Notes: generated from the sequence alone by a model not told the origin. A stretch of 64,000 bases of DNA from Bradyrhizobium sp. 200 (GCF_023100945.1 NZ_CP064689.1:4880001-4944000), one strand, 5' to 3'. Positions 53,571-63,029 are shown, counted from the first letter of the stretch. A program made the numbers and translations.

Positions 53571-53993
53571 ATGCCCGCCTATGACACCAACAACCCCTTC
53601 GCAAAAATCCTGCGCGGCGAGTTTCCCTGCCACAAGGTCTATGAGGACGACCACGTGCTGGCCTTTCTCGACATCATGCCGCGATCGCCCGGCCATACGC
53701 TGGTGATCCCAAAAGCCCCTGCCCGCAGTATCCTCGACATCACGCCCGACGATTACGCCCACGTCGCGCGCGCCACCCACAAGATCGCCGCCGCCGCCAT
53801 GACGGCCTTCAAGGCCGACGGCATCACCGTGCAGCAATTCAACGAGCCCGCTGGCGGGCAAGTCGTGTTTCATTTGCACATGCACGTGATGCCGCGCCAT
53901 GACGGCGTTGCGCTGCTGCCGCCGGCGAGCCGCAAGGAAGATGTGAAGGTGCTGGAGGACAACGCGACCAAGCTGATGGCGGCGCTGGGGTAG
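53571..53993 (+). CDS. HIT-family hydrolase
   Basis: 140 residues from ATG 53571. N-P-F-A-K-I-L-R-G-E-F-P-C-H-K-V-Y-E-D-D-H-V-L-A-F opens it, and the catalytic triad H-L-H-M-H-V-M-P-R closes it. These proteins hydrolyse AMP from adenylated substrates such as ApnA or AMP-amino acids. A REP palindrome begins 3 bases after the stop. The gene is preceded by a repeat, so its promoter lies between 53423 and 53570. Confidence 0.95.
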   Translation: MPAYDTNNPFAKILRGEFPCHKVYEDDHVLAFLDIMPRSPGHTLVIPKAPARSILDITPDDYAHVARATHKIAAAAMTAFKADGITVQQFNEPAGGQVVFHLHMHVMPRHDGVALLPPASRKEDVKVLEDNATKLMAALG

Positions 53994-53996
53994 AAT

Positions 53997-54086
53997 CGTA
54001 GCCCGGATGGAGCGAAGCGCAATCCGGGATTTAGCGACGTTTGCAAACACCGTTCCCGGATTACGCTTCGCTCCATCCGGGCTACG
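53997..54086. repeat. REP-type palindrome ('GTAGCCCGG' family), copy 2
   Basis: The arms CGTAGCCCGGATGGAGCGAA and the complement TTCGCTCCATCCGGGCTACG are perfect over 20 bases and continue as GCG(C/T)AATCCGGGA around a spacer of about 20 bases. Located between the convergent HIT and TrmO genes. The longer version with GGATGGAGCGAAGCG differs slightly from copy 1 at 24569. Confidence 0.9.
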
Positions 54087-54091
54087 CGCAA

Positions 54092-54583
54092 CTACTCCGT
54101 CTCGAAATCCCCCGCCTGCGGCGGCGCCAGCGGGGTGAATTCGCAGCGGTCGGGCTTCACGTCCAGCAGCGGCGTTTCGTCGAGACAGTCGAGGCCCCGC
54201 ACCAGGATGACGTTACCCTCGATCTTGACGAACTTCACGATCGAGGTGCCGATCGGATTGGGCCGCACCGGCGAGCGCAGCGAGAACGTGCCGCGGGTTT
54301 TCTGGTTGTTCTTCGGGCTCTGCAGCACCAGATCGCGGCGCGACTGGTGCAGCCAGTAGATCACTTCGAGATTTTCGTAGAAGTCGACGCCCTTGATCGC
54401 GGGCACCCATGGCTCGAAAATCTCCAGCCGGCAGACCGGGCCGTCCTGGCGGCCCTGCCGCGGCGTCTCCAGCCGCGACTTCCAGGGCGTGCGGATGCGG
54501 CCGACAAACACCAGCCCCGCATCGCGGGCCGCCGGCATGTCGACGGTGAGTTCGCCCTCGCGGACTTCGCTTTCTCGAACCAT
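54092..54583 (-). CDS. trmO: tRNA (adenine37-N6)-methyltransferase TrmO
   Basis: 163 residues. The TrmO/TsaA domain is complete: [42 protein letters not shown], and L-L-D-V-K-P. It methylates t6A37 of certain tRNAs using SAM. The C-terminus is short, lacking the extension of E. coli TrmO. Its end is 6 bases from a REP palindrome and it is not close to other tRNA genes. Confidence 0.93.
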   Translation of the reverse strand: MVRESEVREGELTVDMPAARDAGLVFVGRIRTPWKSRLETPRQGRQDGPVCRLEIFEPWVPAIKGVDFYENLEVIYWLHQSRRDLVLQSPKNNQKTRGTFSLRSPVRPNPIGTSIVKFVKIEGNVILVRGLDCLDETPLLDVKPDRCEFTPLAPPQAGDFETE

Positions 54584-54655
54584 GTCCTAATCCAGTGAGA
54601 TGGGCACCGATCGCGTGCAACTTTTCTTGCGCGCGGGACAGTACCGGATTATGGG

Positions 54656-55009
54656 CTATGCGATCAACCGAGCCCCCCATTTCCCGGCCAAGAGGACGAT
54701 CTCGCCGCAGACCACGCCGGCAAAGATCGAACGTCGCGTCAGCATGAACACCACAAGACCGGCGGCGACCGCGCCATAGCGCAGCCAGTCCGGCACGCCT
54801 GCCAGCGCGCCTGGCGGTTGCACCAGGATCTGGGCGATGACGCCGGCGAGGATCGCGGTCGCCACCGCTCTCACCCACACCAGAACTTCCGAGCCCTCGT
54901 CGATGCCGGCGCCGAACCACAGCCCGGCCATCCGCCAGACCTCGTTGGGCAGGAAGCCGGCGAGCACCAGGATCAACAGCGCGTGCGGGCTGCCGAAAAA
55001 CTCGCTCAT
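54656..55009 (-). CDS. azlD: AzlD-family branched-chain amino acid export subunit
   Basis: 117 residues with four hydrophobic segments, such as L-L-I-L-V-L-A-G-F-L-P-N-E-V-W and R-A-V-A-T-A-I-L-A-G-V-I-A. The small AzlD subunit pairs with AzlC to form a branched-chain amino-acid exporter. ATG 55009 overlaps the azlC stop (ATGA at 55006-55009). It is slightly longer than many AzlD proteins. Confidence 0.9.
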   Translation of the reverse strand: MSEFFGSPHALLILVLAGFLPNEVWRMAGLWFGAGIDEGSEVLVWVRAVATAILAGVIAQILVQPPGALAGVPDWLRYGAVAAGLVVFMLTRRSIFAGVVCGEIVLLAGKWGARLIA

Positions 55010-55785
55010 GCGCGCGCCCTCTCCCGCCACCAGTGCACGCTATAGGCGATGGTGCCGGCGGTGACGCCGCTGATCAGGATATCGACACCGGTATGCAGCA
55101 TCGACACCAGCGGAAACAGCGCGATCCCGAGCACCAGCGCCAGCACGTCCGATATTTGCCGGCAGTTGCGTGCGGTCGAAAGCAGGAACGCCAGCGGCGT
55201 CAGCAGCAGGATCGCCGCTGCAAACAGCGGCGGCAGGTTGGCGGCAAGGCCGTAGCCGAGCGTGGTGGCGACCATGCAGACGGTGAGAAGCCCGCAGCCG
55301 AGCCCGTGCGTGAACGCAATCCGCCGCTCGCGCGGCACTTTTGGCAGCAGGCGGTAGCATTCGACCCACAGCGTGACGGCGATGAAATGCGTCGCCAGCA
55401 CGAGATGACGGCGTTTTGTCTGCGGCGTCTTCATCAGCGGTAGCACCGACACCACCATCGGAAACAGCCGGATCGCACTCACCGTCACCGCAATCGCCGC
55501 CTGGACCGCGGTCGCCCCCGATCCCAGCGTCGAGATCAGGATGATCTGCGCCGGACCCGCCCAAACCAAGAGCGTGCTGCCGAGCACCCAGCCCAGGCTG
55601 AAATGGCTGTCATGCGCCAGCGCGCCGATGCCGAGATAGGTCGCAAACAGCACCAGCGTCAGCACGGTGGAGGCGACCGAGCTCATGCCCCATGCGAATG
55701 CGCGCAACGGGCTTTTCCAGTGGGGAGAAGAGAGCGGAGGCAGCGCCACGGATGACCGGGTGAGGTTTTGAGTCGTCGCGGGCAT
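55006..55785 (-). CDS. azlC: AzlC-family branched-chain amino acid exporter, large subunit
   Basis: 259 residues from ATG 55785; a TTG at 55812 is the other option. Seven to eight membrane helices. It has the AzlC beginning A-F-A-W-G-M-S-S-V-A-S, then F-S-L-G-W-V-L-G-S-T-L-L-V-W-A-G-P-A-Q, and R-L-F-P-M-V-V-S-V-L-P in the middle. AzlCD exports leucine and other branched amino acids in Bacillus. The azlD gene follows with a 4-base overlap. Confidence 0.92.
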   Translation of the reverse strand: MPATTQNLTRSSVALPPLSSPHWKSPLRAFAWGMSSVASTVLTLVLFATYLGIGALAHDSHFSLGWVLGSTLLVWAGPAQIILISTLGSGATAVQAAIAVTVSAIRLFPMVVSVLPLMKTPQTKRRHLVLATHFIAVTLWVECYRLLPKVPRERRIAFTHGLGCGLLTVCMVATTLGYGLAANLPPLFAAAILLLTPLAFLLSTARNCRQISDVLALVLGIALFPLVSMLHTGVDILISGVTAGTIAYSVHWWRERARA

Positions 55786-55846
55786 AGGGCTGGCGAATGC
55801 CGCCAGCGTCAAGCAAGCGAAGGCTCAGAGCGGCCATGCAGGCGCA

Positions 55847-55955
55847 CGTAGCCCGGATGGAGCGAAGCGCAATCCGGGAGACTGTAATCCCGGATTGCGC
55901 GGAGCCTGTCATCGGGCGCGCATTCGCGCGACCCGTTGGCTCCATCCGGGCTACG
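55847..55955. repeat. REP-type palindrome ('GTAGCCCGG' family), copy 3
   Basis: Begins CGTAGCCCGGATGGAGCGAA and ends with GCTCCATCCGGGCTACG. The interior has an extra inner hairpin: CAATCCGGGA / TCCCGGATTG, and a further segment CATCGGGCGCGCATTCGCGC before the last arm. It lies between azlC and the lytic transglycosylase gene. Confidence 0.88.
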
Positions 55956-55965
55956 AAAACGTGCA

Positions 55966-56931
55966 TCACCCCGGCACGCCCCTATTCCGCAGCACGAAGC
56001 ACGCCCCGCCCGCCTTGCGGATGCGGTTGCAGAGATCATCCGCCGCCGGCCGTGTGTCGGCGCCGATCCGCACCTGATAAAAGGCGCGCGTGCCGCGGCT
56101 GCGCATCACCGACGAGAGCAGGCTCGGATCCTGGTCGCCGATCACGGCGCTGAGCCGCTTCATGGCGCGGGCATACATCGCAAGCGCCTTGTCGCGGCTG
56201 AAGCCGGCGGCTAGCTGCACGCCCCACAATTTGGCGGCGCTGAGCGTGACGCGCTGCTCAAGTTCGGTAATGAAGGGACTAGGCGCCTGCTTCAACAGCG
56301 CCATCAACTCGCGGCAGCTCGACGTCGGTATCCGCTCCGGCGTCCTGCCACCCTTCTGCGCCTTCGCCCAATCCTCGACGGTGGCGCCCGTGATGGCGAG
56401 AACATAGCTGCGCGTCTCCTGCGGCATCGGACCAGTGCCTGCAAGCCACTCCTGAACCCGGCGCGGGCCGGCATTGTAGGCGGCGGCCGCCAGTCCCAGA
56501 TTGCCGAACTGGTCGCGCAGCTCGGCCAGGAATTCCGCCGATTTGGGCAACGCCTGCACCGGGCTGAAGGGATCGAGCAGGCCGCGTTCGCTCGCGGTGC
56601 CCGGCATGAACTGTGCGATCCCCTGTGCGCGGTGGCCGCTGCGCGTCACCGGGCCGATTGCGTCGGAGCGGAAGCGGCTCTCCTGCCAGATCACGCGGGC
56701 GAAGAACTCGAGCGGCAGGCTCGAGGCTTTCGCGGCCGACTCGATCATCAGGCACATCGCCTCGCGCGCGTCGCTCTCCCGCTGCCCCTCACCAGGCTTT
56801 GGGGCCGCCATCGCGTGCGGCTCGAAGCTCGACCGGGTAGCCTCGCCCGCATCCTCGGCGACCGCAGGTGCAACCGAGGACAACAGCGATACTGTGCACC
56901 ACAGGGCGCGAAGAAACCGACCTTTTTGCAT
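55966..56931 (-). CDS. exported lytic murein transglycosylase (SLT domain)
   Basis: 321 residues. Signal peptide at the start (L-W-C-T-V-S-L-L-S-S-V-A-P-A-V-A). The goose-type/SLT domain has the catalytic Glu84 in R-V-I-W-Q-E-S-R-F, then G-I-A-Q-F-M-P-G-T-A and L-A-A-A-A-Y-N-A-G-P-R-R-V-Q-E-W-L. The C-terminal half, ending with a Q-V-R-I-G-A-D segment, resembles a small SPOR-like domain. It cleaves the MurNAc-GlcNAc bond to make anhydro-muropeptides. It is transcribed towards the azl genes past a REP palindrome. Confidence 0.93.
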   Translation of the reverse strand: MQKGRFLRALWCTVSLLSSVAPAVAEDAGEATRSSFEPHAMAAPKPGEGQRESDAREAMCLMIESAAKASSLPLEFFARVIWQESRFRSDAIGPVTRSGHRAQGIAQFMPGTASERGLLDPFSPVQALPKSAEFLAELRDQFGNLGLAAAAYNAGPRRVQEWLAGTGPMPQETRSYVLAITGATVEDWAKAQKGGRTPERIPTSSCRELMALLKQAPSPFITELEQRVTLSAAKLWGVQLAAGFSRDKALAMYARAMKRLSAVIGDQDPSLLSSVMRSRGTRAFYQVRIGADTRPAADDLCNRIRKAGGACFVLRNRGVPG

Positions 56932-57145
56932 GGCAGTTTCGTTGGTTCGAGAGCTTGTCAGCGGGCTGGGGTCCCAGTCAAACGGTCATGCTTGCCTGTG
57001 GATCCGTCCCTTGTGGCCGCGAAATGCTTCAAATCCGCGCCATCGGAACCCCGTAAATTTACGTTAATGCCGCTTTTTGCGTCAGCCGGTCTTCCGCGGG
57101 GAACAAAGCGGGGTAAAACTCTCCCTCTTTGTTGGGAGACATTCA

Positions 57146-57502
57146 ATGCGGGACCGGCGCGAGAGCGTGCGCGACAAGGTGATGTATGGCGGCGTCGCCG
57201 AGATCGGTGAACGCGGCGCGACGCGCGAATGCATCGTCCGCAACATTTCCGACCACGGCGCGACGATCGAATTCAGCGATGTCGTCGAGTTGCCCAAGGA
57301 ACAACTCTCGCTGCGTATCGCGCGCAAGGGCCGCTCCTTCCTTGCCAGGGTGGTCTGGTGGCGCGACAATTTTGTCGGCGTCGCATTCAGGGCGGAAAGC
57401 CCTGCCGAGCCGGTCTCCGATCTCGAAGAACGGCTGCGCAAGAGCGAGATCAAGAAGCGCCAGCTCCAGCGCCGCATCAACGAGCTGCTCGACCAACGCT
57501 AG
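57146..57502 (+). CDS. PilZ-domain protein
   Basis: 118 residues from ATG 57146, with GGGAG upstream. The N-terminal R-D-R-R-E-S-V-R-D-K and the central V-R-N-I-S-D-H-G-A-T-I-E-F give the two c-di-GMP contacts of PilZ (RxxxR and N-x-S-x-x-G). A beta-barrel stretch follows, then a charged coiled-coil tail (L-E-E-R-L-R-K-S-E-I-K-K-R-Q-L-Q-R-R). It may read the c-di-GMP made by enzymes such as PleD, encoded in this window. A shared terminator lies between it and clpA. Confidence 0.92.
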   Translation: MRDRRESVRDKVMYGGVAEIGERGATRECIVRNISDHGATIEFSDVVELPKEQLSLRIARKGRSFLARVVWWRDNFVGVAFRAESPAEPVSDLEERLRKSEIKKRQLQRRINELLDQR

Positions 57503-57551
57503 AGGCCCGTCGGCGCCCTACTCCGTGAAGCGCGCCTTTGCGCCGCCCGGC

Positions 57552-57585
57552 AAAAAAGCCGGCGGTCTCGCGACGCGCCGGCTTT
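57552..57585 (-). terminator. intrinsic terminator of clpA (bidirectional)
   Basis: Stem AAAGCCGGCG (57555-57564) with CGCCGGCTTT (57576-57585), 11-base loop. On the minus strand it is followed by T6, ideal for ending the clpA transcript, 30 bases after its stop. On the plus strand it could also end the PilZ transcript, with a weaker T-run. Confidence 0.85.
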
Positions 57586-57613
57586 CTCAACTCGAACTCG
57601 CTTTAGCGGCCGA

Positions 57614-60034
57614 TCAGACCTTGACCAGCGGGCCCTTGGAGGCCGGGCCGCTTGACCCGCCGCCGTTGGGACCGCCGGATTTCGGCTTCCGCGGCGCCGT
57701 ACGCTTGCGGGCGCCGGGCAGCTTTTCCGGCTTCGGCGTGACCGGTCCCTCGACGAACTCGAAGCCGATCTTGTCCTTGGCTTCCGCGCTCGCCTCGTCC
57801 TTGACCAGCACGACGCGGACATGGCCGCCGCCCTTCAGGTGACCGAACAGCACTTCGTCCGCCAGCGGCTTCTTGATGTGCTCCTGGATCACGCGCGCCA
57901 TCGGACGCGCGCCCATCTGCTCGTCGTAACCATGTTCGATCAGCCAGGCCTTGGCGGGCTCCGACAGCTCGATGGTGACGTCGCGATCGGCGAGCTGCGC
58001 CTCGAGCTGGAGGACGAACTTCTCCACCACCATGCCGATGACGTCGGCATTGAGATGGGCGAATGAGACAATCGCGTCCAGCCGATTGCGGAATTCCGGC
58101 GCGAACTGGCGGTTGATCGCCTCATGGTCGTCGCCTTCCCGCTTGCTGCGCGTGAAGCCGAAAGCCTGGCGCGCGAGGTCGGCGGCGCCCGCATTCGTGG
58201 TCATGATCAGGATCACGTTGCGGAAATTGACCTGCTTGCCATTGTGGTCGGTCAGCCGGCCGTGATCCATGATCTGCAGCAGCACGTTGTAGAGATCCGG
58301 ATGCGCCTTCTCGATTTCGTCGAGCAGCACCACGCAATGTGGATGCTGGTCCACGCCGTCGGTCAGCAGGCCGCCCTGGTCGAAGCCGACATAGCCGGGA
58401 GGCGCGCCGATCAGGCGCGACACCGTGTGCCGCTCCATATATTCGGACATGTCGAAGCGCAGCAACTCGACGCCGAGCGAGGCCGCAAGCTGTTTGGCGA
58501 CTTCGGTCTTGCCGACGCCGGTCGGACCCGAAAACAGATAGGAGCCGATCGGCTTCTCCGGCTCGCGCAGGCCGGCGCGCGCCAGCTTGATCGACGCCGA
58601 CAGCGACTCGATCGCCTTGTCCTGGCCGAACACCACGCGCTTCAGCGTCTGCTCGAGATGCTTCAGCACCTCGGCATCGTCCTTCGACACGCTCTTGGGC
58701 GGGATCCGCGCCATGGTCGCGATCGTGGTCTCGATCTCCTTGATGCCGATGGTCTTCTTGCGCCGGTTCTCGGCGACCAGCATCTGCGCCGCACCCGACT
58801 CGTCGATCACGTCGATCGCCTTGTCCGGCAGCTTGCGGTCATGGATGTAGCGCGACGACAATTGCACCGCCGCCTCGATTGCCTCGTTGGTGTATTTCAG
58901 CCGGTGGTAATCCTCGAAATAGGGCTTGAGGCCTTTGAGGATCGCAATGGCGTCCTCCACCGTCGGCTCGTTGACGTCGATCTTCTGGAACCGGCGCACC
59001 AGCGCGCGGTCCTTCTCGAAATGCTGGCGGTATTCCTTGTAGGTCGTCGAACCCATGCAGCGGATCGTGCCGGAGGCCAGCGCCGGCTTGAGCAAATTGG
59101 ACGCGTCCATCGCGCCGCCGGAGGTGGCGCCGGCGCCGATCACGGTGTGGATTTCATCGATGAACAGGATGGCGTTCGGATGCGCCTCCAGCTCCTTCAA
59201 GACCTGCTTCAGCCGTTCCTCGAAATCGCCGCGGTAGCGCGTGCCGGCCAGCAGCGTGCCCATGTCGAGCGAGAACACGGTGGCGGCCGCCAGCACTTCC
59301 GGCACTTCGGAATCGACGATGCGCTTGGCGAGCCCTTCCGCGATCGCGGTCTTGCCGACGCCGGCCTCGCCGACGAACAGCGGATTGTTCTTCTGCCGGC
59401 GGCACAGCACCTGGATCGCGCGGTTGATCTCGGCGTTGCGTCCGATCACCGGATCGATCTTGCCGTCGCGCGCCTTCTTGTTGAGGTTGACGCAATAGGT
59501 TTCGAGCGCCTCGCCCTTTTTCTTGGAGTCCTCGTTGCCCTTGGTCTCGGTCTCTTCGTCGACGCCGCGCACGGGGCGCGCTTCGGAGACGCCCGGCCGC
59601 TTGGCGATGCCGTGGCTGATATAGTTGACCGCATCATACCGCGTCATGTCCTGCTCCTGCAGGAAATAGGCGGCGTGGCTTTCGCGCTCCGCGAAGATCG
59701 CGATCAGGACGTTGGCGCCGGTCACCTCTTCGCGCCCCGAGGACTGGACGTGAATCACCGCGCGCTGAATCACGCGCTGGAAGCCCGCAGTCGGCTTGGC
59801 GTCGTCGGCGCCGTCGGTTACCAGATTTTCGAATTCGGTCTCGAGATAATTGACGAGGCTCGTGCGCAGCTTGTCGAGATCGACGCTGCAGGCGCGCATC
59901 ACCGCCGCCGCATCCGAGTCATCGATCAGCGACAGCAGAAGGTGTTCGAGCGTCGCATATTGATGATGACGCTCGTTTGCAATCGCCAGTGCACGATGCA
60001 GGGATTGTTCAAGGCTTTGGGAAAAAGTTGGCAT
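57614..60034 (-). CDS. clpA: ATP-dependent Clp protease ATP-binding subunit ClpA
   Basis: 806 residues. The N domain ([13 protein letters not shown]) is followed by AAA-1 with Walker A G-E-A-G-V-G-K-T and Walker B L-F-I-D-E-I-H, and AAA-2 with G-P-T-G-V-G-K-T and [10 protein letters not shown]. The C-terminal tail is long, rich in Pro/Lys/Gly ([12 protein letters not shown]). It unfolds substrates and passes them to ClpP. clpS lies 265 bases upstream on the same strand. Confidence 0.97.
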   Translation of the reverse strand: MPTFSQSLEQSLHRALAIANERHHQYATLEHLLLSLIDDSDAAAVMRACSVDLDKLRTSLVNYLETEFENLVTDGADDAKPTAGFQRVIQRAVIHVQSSGREEVTGANVLIAIFAERESHAAYFLQEQDMTRYDAVNYISHGIAKRPGVSEARPVRGVDEETETKGNEDSKKKGEALETYCVNLNKKARDGKIDPVIGRNAEINRAIQVLCRRQKNNPLFVGEAGVGKTAIAEGLAKRIVDSEVPEVLAAATVFSLDMGTLLAGTRYRGDFEERLKQVLKELEAHPNAILFIDEIHTVIGAGATSGGAMDASNLLKPALASGTIRCMGSTTYKEYRQHFEKDRALVRRFQKIDVNEPTVEDAIAILKGLKPYFEDYHRLKYTNEAIEAAVQLSSRYIHDRKLPDKAIDVIDESGAAQMLVAENRRKKTIGIKEIETTIATMARIPPKSVSKDDAEVLKHLEQTLKRVVFGQDKAIESLSASIKLARAGLREPEKPIGSYLFSGPTGVGKTEVAKQLAASLGVELLRFDMSEYMERHTVSRLIGAPPGYVGFDQGGLLTDGVDQHPHCVVLLDEIEKAHPDLYNVLLQIMDHGRLTDHNGKQVNFRNVILIMTTNAGAADLARQAFGFTRSKREGDDHEAINRQFAPEFRNRLDAIVSFAHLNADVIGMVVEKFVLQLEAQLADRDVTIELSEPAKAWLIEHGYDEQMGARPMARVIQEHIKKPLADEVLFGHLKGGGHVRVVLVKDEASAEAKDKIGFEFVEGPVTPKPEKLPGARKRTAPRKPKSGGPNGGGSSGPASKGPLVKV

Positions 60035-60299
60035 TCTCGTCCTCTGTGGCCCCCGGTCATCATGATCGCCATTACCCGGTCAGGCAACAACAACCTTCAT
60101 CGTCCCCTGTCATATAGTTACCTACGATCGTGGCGAAAGACCGGTTCCGCAAACGTGGTTTTCCTCTAAATTCGCGGCACCACGCCTCGCGGCACACAAC
60201 CCCTCCCCGAAAAACTACCGGGAATACGATCGGCTTCCGTCAACGCAATCGATGCAAGACCCGTTCCTTCTCTCCGGCCGGGTCGAGAGCCATGCGCGG

Positions 60300-60698
60300 C
60301 TATTTCTTTTCCATCACGCATTGCAGGGGATGCTGGTGCTTGCGCGCAAAATCCATCACCTGCGTGACCTTGGTCTCGGCAATCTCGTAGGTGAACACGC
60401 CGCACTCGCCGATCCCGTGGTGATGCACATGGAGCATGATCTTGGTGGCCGCTTCGGCGTCCTTCTGGAAAAACTTCTCCAGCACATGAACGACGAACTC
60501 CATCGGCGTGTAGTCGTCGTTCAGAATGAGGACGCGATACAGGTTCGGACGCTTGGTCTTCGGCTTGACCTTGGTGATGACCGACGTCGACGGTCCACCG
60601 GTTCCGGCGTTGCGGTTCTCGTCATTGCCCATTCGGGGAGCAGAAGCGGACGACTTTGCCGGCACGGACGAACAAGCTTTGAAGGTTGACTGCAACAT
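60300..60698 (-). CDS. clpS: ATP-dependent Clp protease adaptor ClpS
   Basis: 132 codons from ATG 60698, or 110 from ATG 60632 (M-G-N-D-E-N), which seems equally possible; neither has a strong ribosome site. The adaptor core is [20 protein letters not shown], then [15 protein letters not shown] and [13 protein letters not shown]. It delivers N-degron substrates to ClpA, encoded immediately downstream. The segment before ATG 60632 shares a short motif with another site in the window. Confidence 0.95.
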   Translation of the reverse strand: MLQSTFKACSSVPAKSSASAPRMGNDENRNAGTGGPSTSVITKVKPKTKRPNLYRVLILNDDYTPMEFVVHVLEKFFQKDAEAATKIMLHVHHHGIGECGVFTYEIAETKVTQVMDFARKHQHPLQCVMEKK

Positions 60699-61133
60699 GG
60701 CTCAGGCGTTCGAAATTCCAAAAGGGTGACCGGAGCGCATCTGGCCCATTCGCGATCGCTCTGACGTGAGCCACCGCCTGGTACCCAGCAACGCTTTTTT
60801 CCAGATCGCCGCTCCCGGTCCGACCCGTTGGCCGGATCGGCACCTGGAATATGGGTCCGCCGCCGGACCGCCGCAAGCGCAGCGATGCTGCCCTGGCGCG
60901 ACCCGCGACCGGCCCGACTCCCGGCTCGGCTATCCGGGCCAAGGTTAATCGTTTCTGCCGGATTTGACAAAGGACCCGGACTGCCCGTTTAGCCGCCGTT
61001 GAGGATAGCAGGCGCTTTTGGCGCCCGGCTCGACGGTGCACGGGCTTTTACCCGTGTTTTGCGGAACCGGTTTACCGCCTGTTTAGCGGGCGGGGCGGAA
61101 ATGCCCATAGAAATCACATTTGCGGTGAGAGCC
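60699..61133. other. intergenic between clpS and the VWA gene
   Basis: 435 bases, very GC-rich. It contains the two divergent promoters and, at about 60828-60854, a motif with G-G-C-C-G-G-A-T-C-G-G that recurs at about 63209-63235. Short open frames exist but none has a plausible ribosome site. I see no RNA gene. Confidence 0.45.
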
Positions 61134-62492
61134 ATGCTCGATACAGTCCTTTTCCGTCGCATTCGCGCGGCCGCCTGCCGGTTCGCCGGCGCCAACGAGG
61201 GCAACATCGCGATCCTTTTTGGTATCGCGGTAATCCCGATCATCAGCTTCGTCGGCGCAGCGGTCGATTATACCCGCGCCAACAGCGCCCGCTCCTCGAT
61301 GCAGGCCGCGCTCGACTCGACCGCCCTGATGCTGGCGAAGGATTTGACCGAGGGCACGATCCAGACCTCGCAAATCAGCGAGAAGGCAGACGCGTATTTC
61401 AAGGCGCTCTACACCAACAATGAAGCCAAATCGCTCTCGATCAACGCGACCTATACGCAGAACGCCGGCAACGGATCGACGATCCAGGTCAACGGCTCCG
61501 GCAACATAGAAACCGGTTTCATGCGGGTCGTCGGCTTCCCGACCATGGATTTCCAGACCAGTTCCACCTCGGCCTGGGGCAACGTGCGCATGCGCGTCGC
61601 GCTGGCGTTGGACGTGACGGGGTCAATGGACTATGACGGCAAGATGACCGCGATGAAGCCGGCCGCCAAGGCCCTGATCGACCAGATCGCGGCCCTCGCC
61701 AAGAACCCAGGCGATGTCTACATTTCCCTCATTCCCTTCGCCAAGGACGTCAACGTCGGCGCCAGCAACTACAACGAAAGCTGGATCAACTGGACCGACT
61801 GGGAAAAGGTAAACGGCACCTGCAGCAACAATAACTACACGACGAAAAGCTCCTGTGAGGCCAGCACCTACAGGACCTGGACACCCAGGAACCACAACAC
61901 CTGGAACGGCTGCGTGACCGACCGTAATCGCGATCCGGACTACGCCACCAAGAACACCACGCCGACGTCCGACCCTTCCACCAAGTTTTACGCCGAACAA
62001 TACAATGCCTGCCCGGCGCAACTGATGCCCCTTAGCTATGATTTCACCGCGCTGAAGGCCAAGGTTGACTCGCTTGTTCCGAACGGCGGCACCAACCAGC
62101 CGATCGGCATTGCCTGGGGATGGCAATCGCTCACCGAAGGTGTGCCGCTCAATGCACCGCCGGAGGATACCAACTACACCTACAGGAAGGTGCTGATCGT
62201 GATGTCCGACGGTCTGAACACGCAATCTCGCTGGTCGGACGAAGGGAACGGCCAAACCCAATACAATGGCGCGATCGACGCCCGTCAGAAGATCCAGTGC
62301 GACAACATCAAGGCCCAGGGCATCGTCATCTATACGATGCACGTCAACACCAACGGCGATCCGACCTCCGCCATTCTGAAGTACTGCGCCAGCGGCACGG
62401 ACAGGTTCTCTACCGTGACTTCCTCGAGCGAGATCGCGGCGGCTTTCACCGCGATCGGGACGTCGCTCTCGAAGCTGCGCGTCTACCGATAA
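61134..62492 (+). CDS. TadE/TadG-type protein with VWA domain
   Basis: 452 residues from ATG 61134; ATGs upstream (61101 and earlier) give unsupported extensions. The N-terminus F-A-G-A-N-E-G-N-I-A-I-L-F-G-I-A-V-I-P-I-I-S-F-V-G-A-A-V-D-Y is the TadE/G-like pseudopilin or anchor segment. A VWA domain follows with MIDAS D-V-T-G-S-M and V-M-S-D-G-L-N. An insertion containing C-S-N-N-N-Y and C-V-T-D-R-N-R-D carries four Cys. The protein is probably assembled in or across the inner membrane. No other tad genes are adjacent. Confidence 0.9.
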   Translation: MLDTVLFRRIRAAACRFAGANEGNIAILFGIAVIPIISFVGAAVDYTRANSARSSMQAALDSTALMLAKDLTEGTIQTSQISEKADAYFKALYTNNEAKSLSINATYTQNAGNGSTIQVNGSGNIETGFMRVVGFPTMDFQTSSTSAWGNVRMRVALALDVTGSMDYDGKMTAMKPAAKALIDQIAALAKNPGDVYISLIPFAKDVNVGASNYNESWINWTDWEKVNGTCSNNNYTTKSSCEASTYRTWTPRNHNTWNGCVTDRNRDPDYATKNTTPTSDPSTKFYAEQYNACPAQLMPLSYDFTALKAKVDSLVPNGGTNQPIGIAWGWQSLTEGVPLNAPPEDTNYTYRKVLIVMSDGLNTQSRWSDEGNGQTQYNGAIDARQKIQCDNIKAQGIVIYTMHVNTNGDPTSAILKYCASGTDRFSTVTSSSEIAAAFTAIGTSLSKLRVYR

Positions 62493-62516
62493 GCCTGACG
62501 GATCAGCCAACAGACG

Positions 62517-62547
62517 AAAGCCCGGCCGCAACGGCCGGGCTTTTTTT
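62517..62547 (+). terminator. intrinsic terminator between the VWA and phasin genes
   Basis: AAAGCCCGGCCG (62517-62528), loop CAA, CGGCCGGGCTTT, then T-run to 62547. The 12-bp stem is perfect and symmetrical, 24 bases after the VWA gene stop and 28 from the phasin stop, so it can serve both convergent genes. Confidence 0.9.
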
Positions 62548-62575
62548 ATTGTCGAAGTATCAGATCGCGAACGAA

Positions 62576-62917
62576 TTAGTGCGCGGCCGGGGTGAACTTC
62601 GAGACCAGGCCCTCGTAGGGCTTGAAGGTCTGCTTGGCGAGATCGGTGTAGAGGCCGGCGATCTTCTGCGATTCCGCGACGAAGGTCTCGTAGGACGAGC
62701 GCGCGAATTCGGTCTGTGCTTCCAGCGCCTTGTCCAGCGACTTCACGCCGGAAAGCTTTTCAACGAACGACTTGGTGTCTTCGAACGACTTCTTGGCGTA
62801 GTCGCCATAGGCGCTCGCGATCGCCTGAACGCCGCTCTGCATGTTGCTCGCGGAAGCGGCAACCGATTCGAGATGCTCTTTGCCGTAGTTCTGAATGTCC
62901 TCAACCTTGACCATCAT
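62576..62917 (-). CDS. phasin family protein
   Basis: 113 residues behind AAAGGA. The start V-K-V-E-D-I-Q-N-Y-G-K-E-H-L-E-S-V-A-A-S-A and middle S-F-E-D-T-K-S-F-V-E-K-L-S-G-V-K-S-L-D-K-A-L-E-A-Q match phasin domain 2, ending E-F-A-R-S-S-Y-E-T-F-V-A-E-S-Q-K. The protein is entirely helical. Phasins coat polyhydroxybutyrate granules. Upstream are two putative PhaR binding sites, so the gene should be derepressed when granules form. Confidence 0.93.
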   Translation of the reverse strand: MMVKVEDIQNYGKEHLESVAASASNMQSGVQAIASAYGDYAKKSFEDTKSFVEKLSGVKSLDKALEAQTEFARSSYETFVAESQKIAGLYTDLAKQTFKPYEGLVSKFTPAAH

Positions 62918-62987
62918 AGAGTCCTTTCCCAGACTGAGCGTTTCCGATTGCCGGGAGGTCCCGGCCCCCTGACATGCCCCCTATATG

Positions 62988-63029
62988 TGCACCGCACAAT
63001 AAAGTCAAGAAATATTGTGCGACGCACAA
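62988..63029. promoter_or_regulatory. two PhaR-type sites upstream of the phasin gene
   Basis: TGCACCGCACAA (62988-62999) and TGCGACGCACAA (63018-63029) both fit the consensus TGCRNYGCASMA that I recall for the Bradyrhizobium PHB regulator PhaR. The second is part of the near-perfect palindrome TTGTGCGACGCACAA. They are spaced 30 bases apart, about three helical turns, and lie 70-110 bases upstream of the phasin start. Confidence 0.6.

Noticed and set aside
60035..60299. Possible small gene or RNA between clpS and clpA
   Set aside because: No ribosome-supported frame or terminator pair was found; the region is best read as the clpA promoter and leader.
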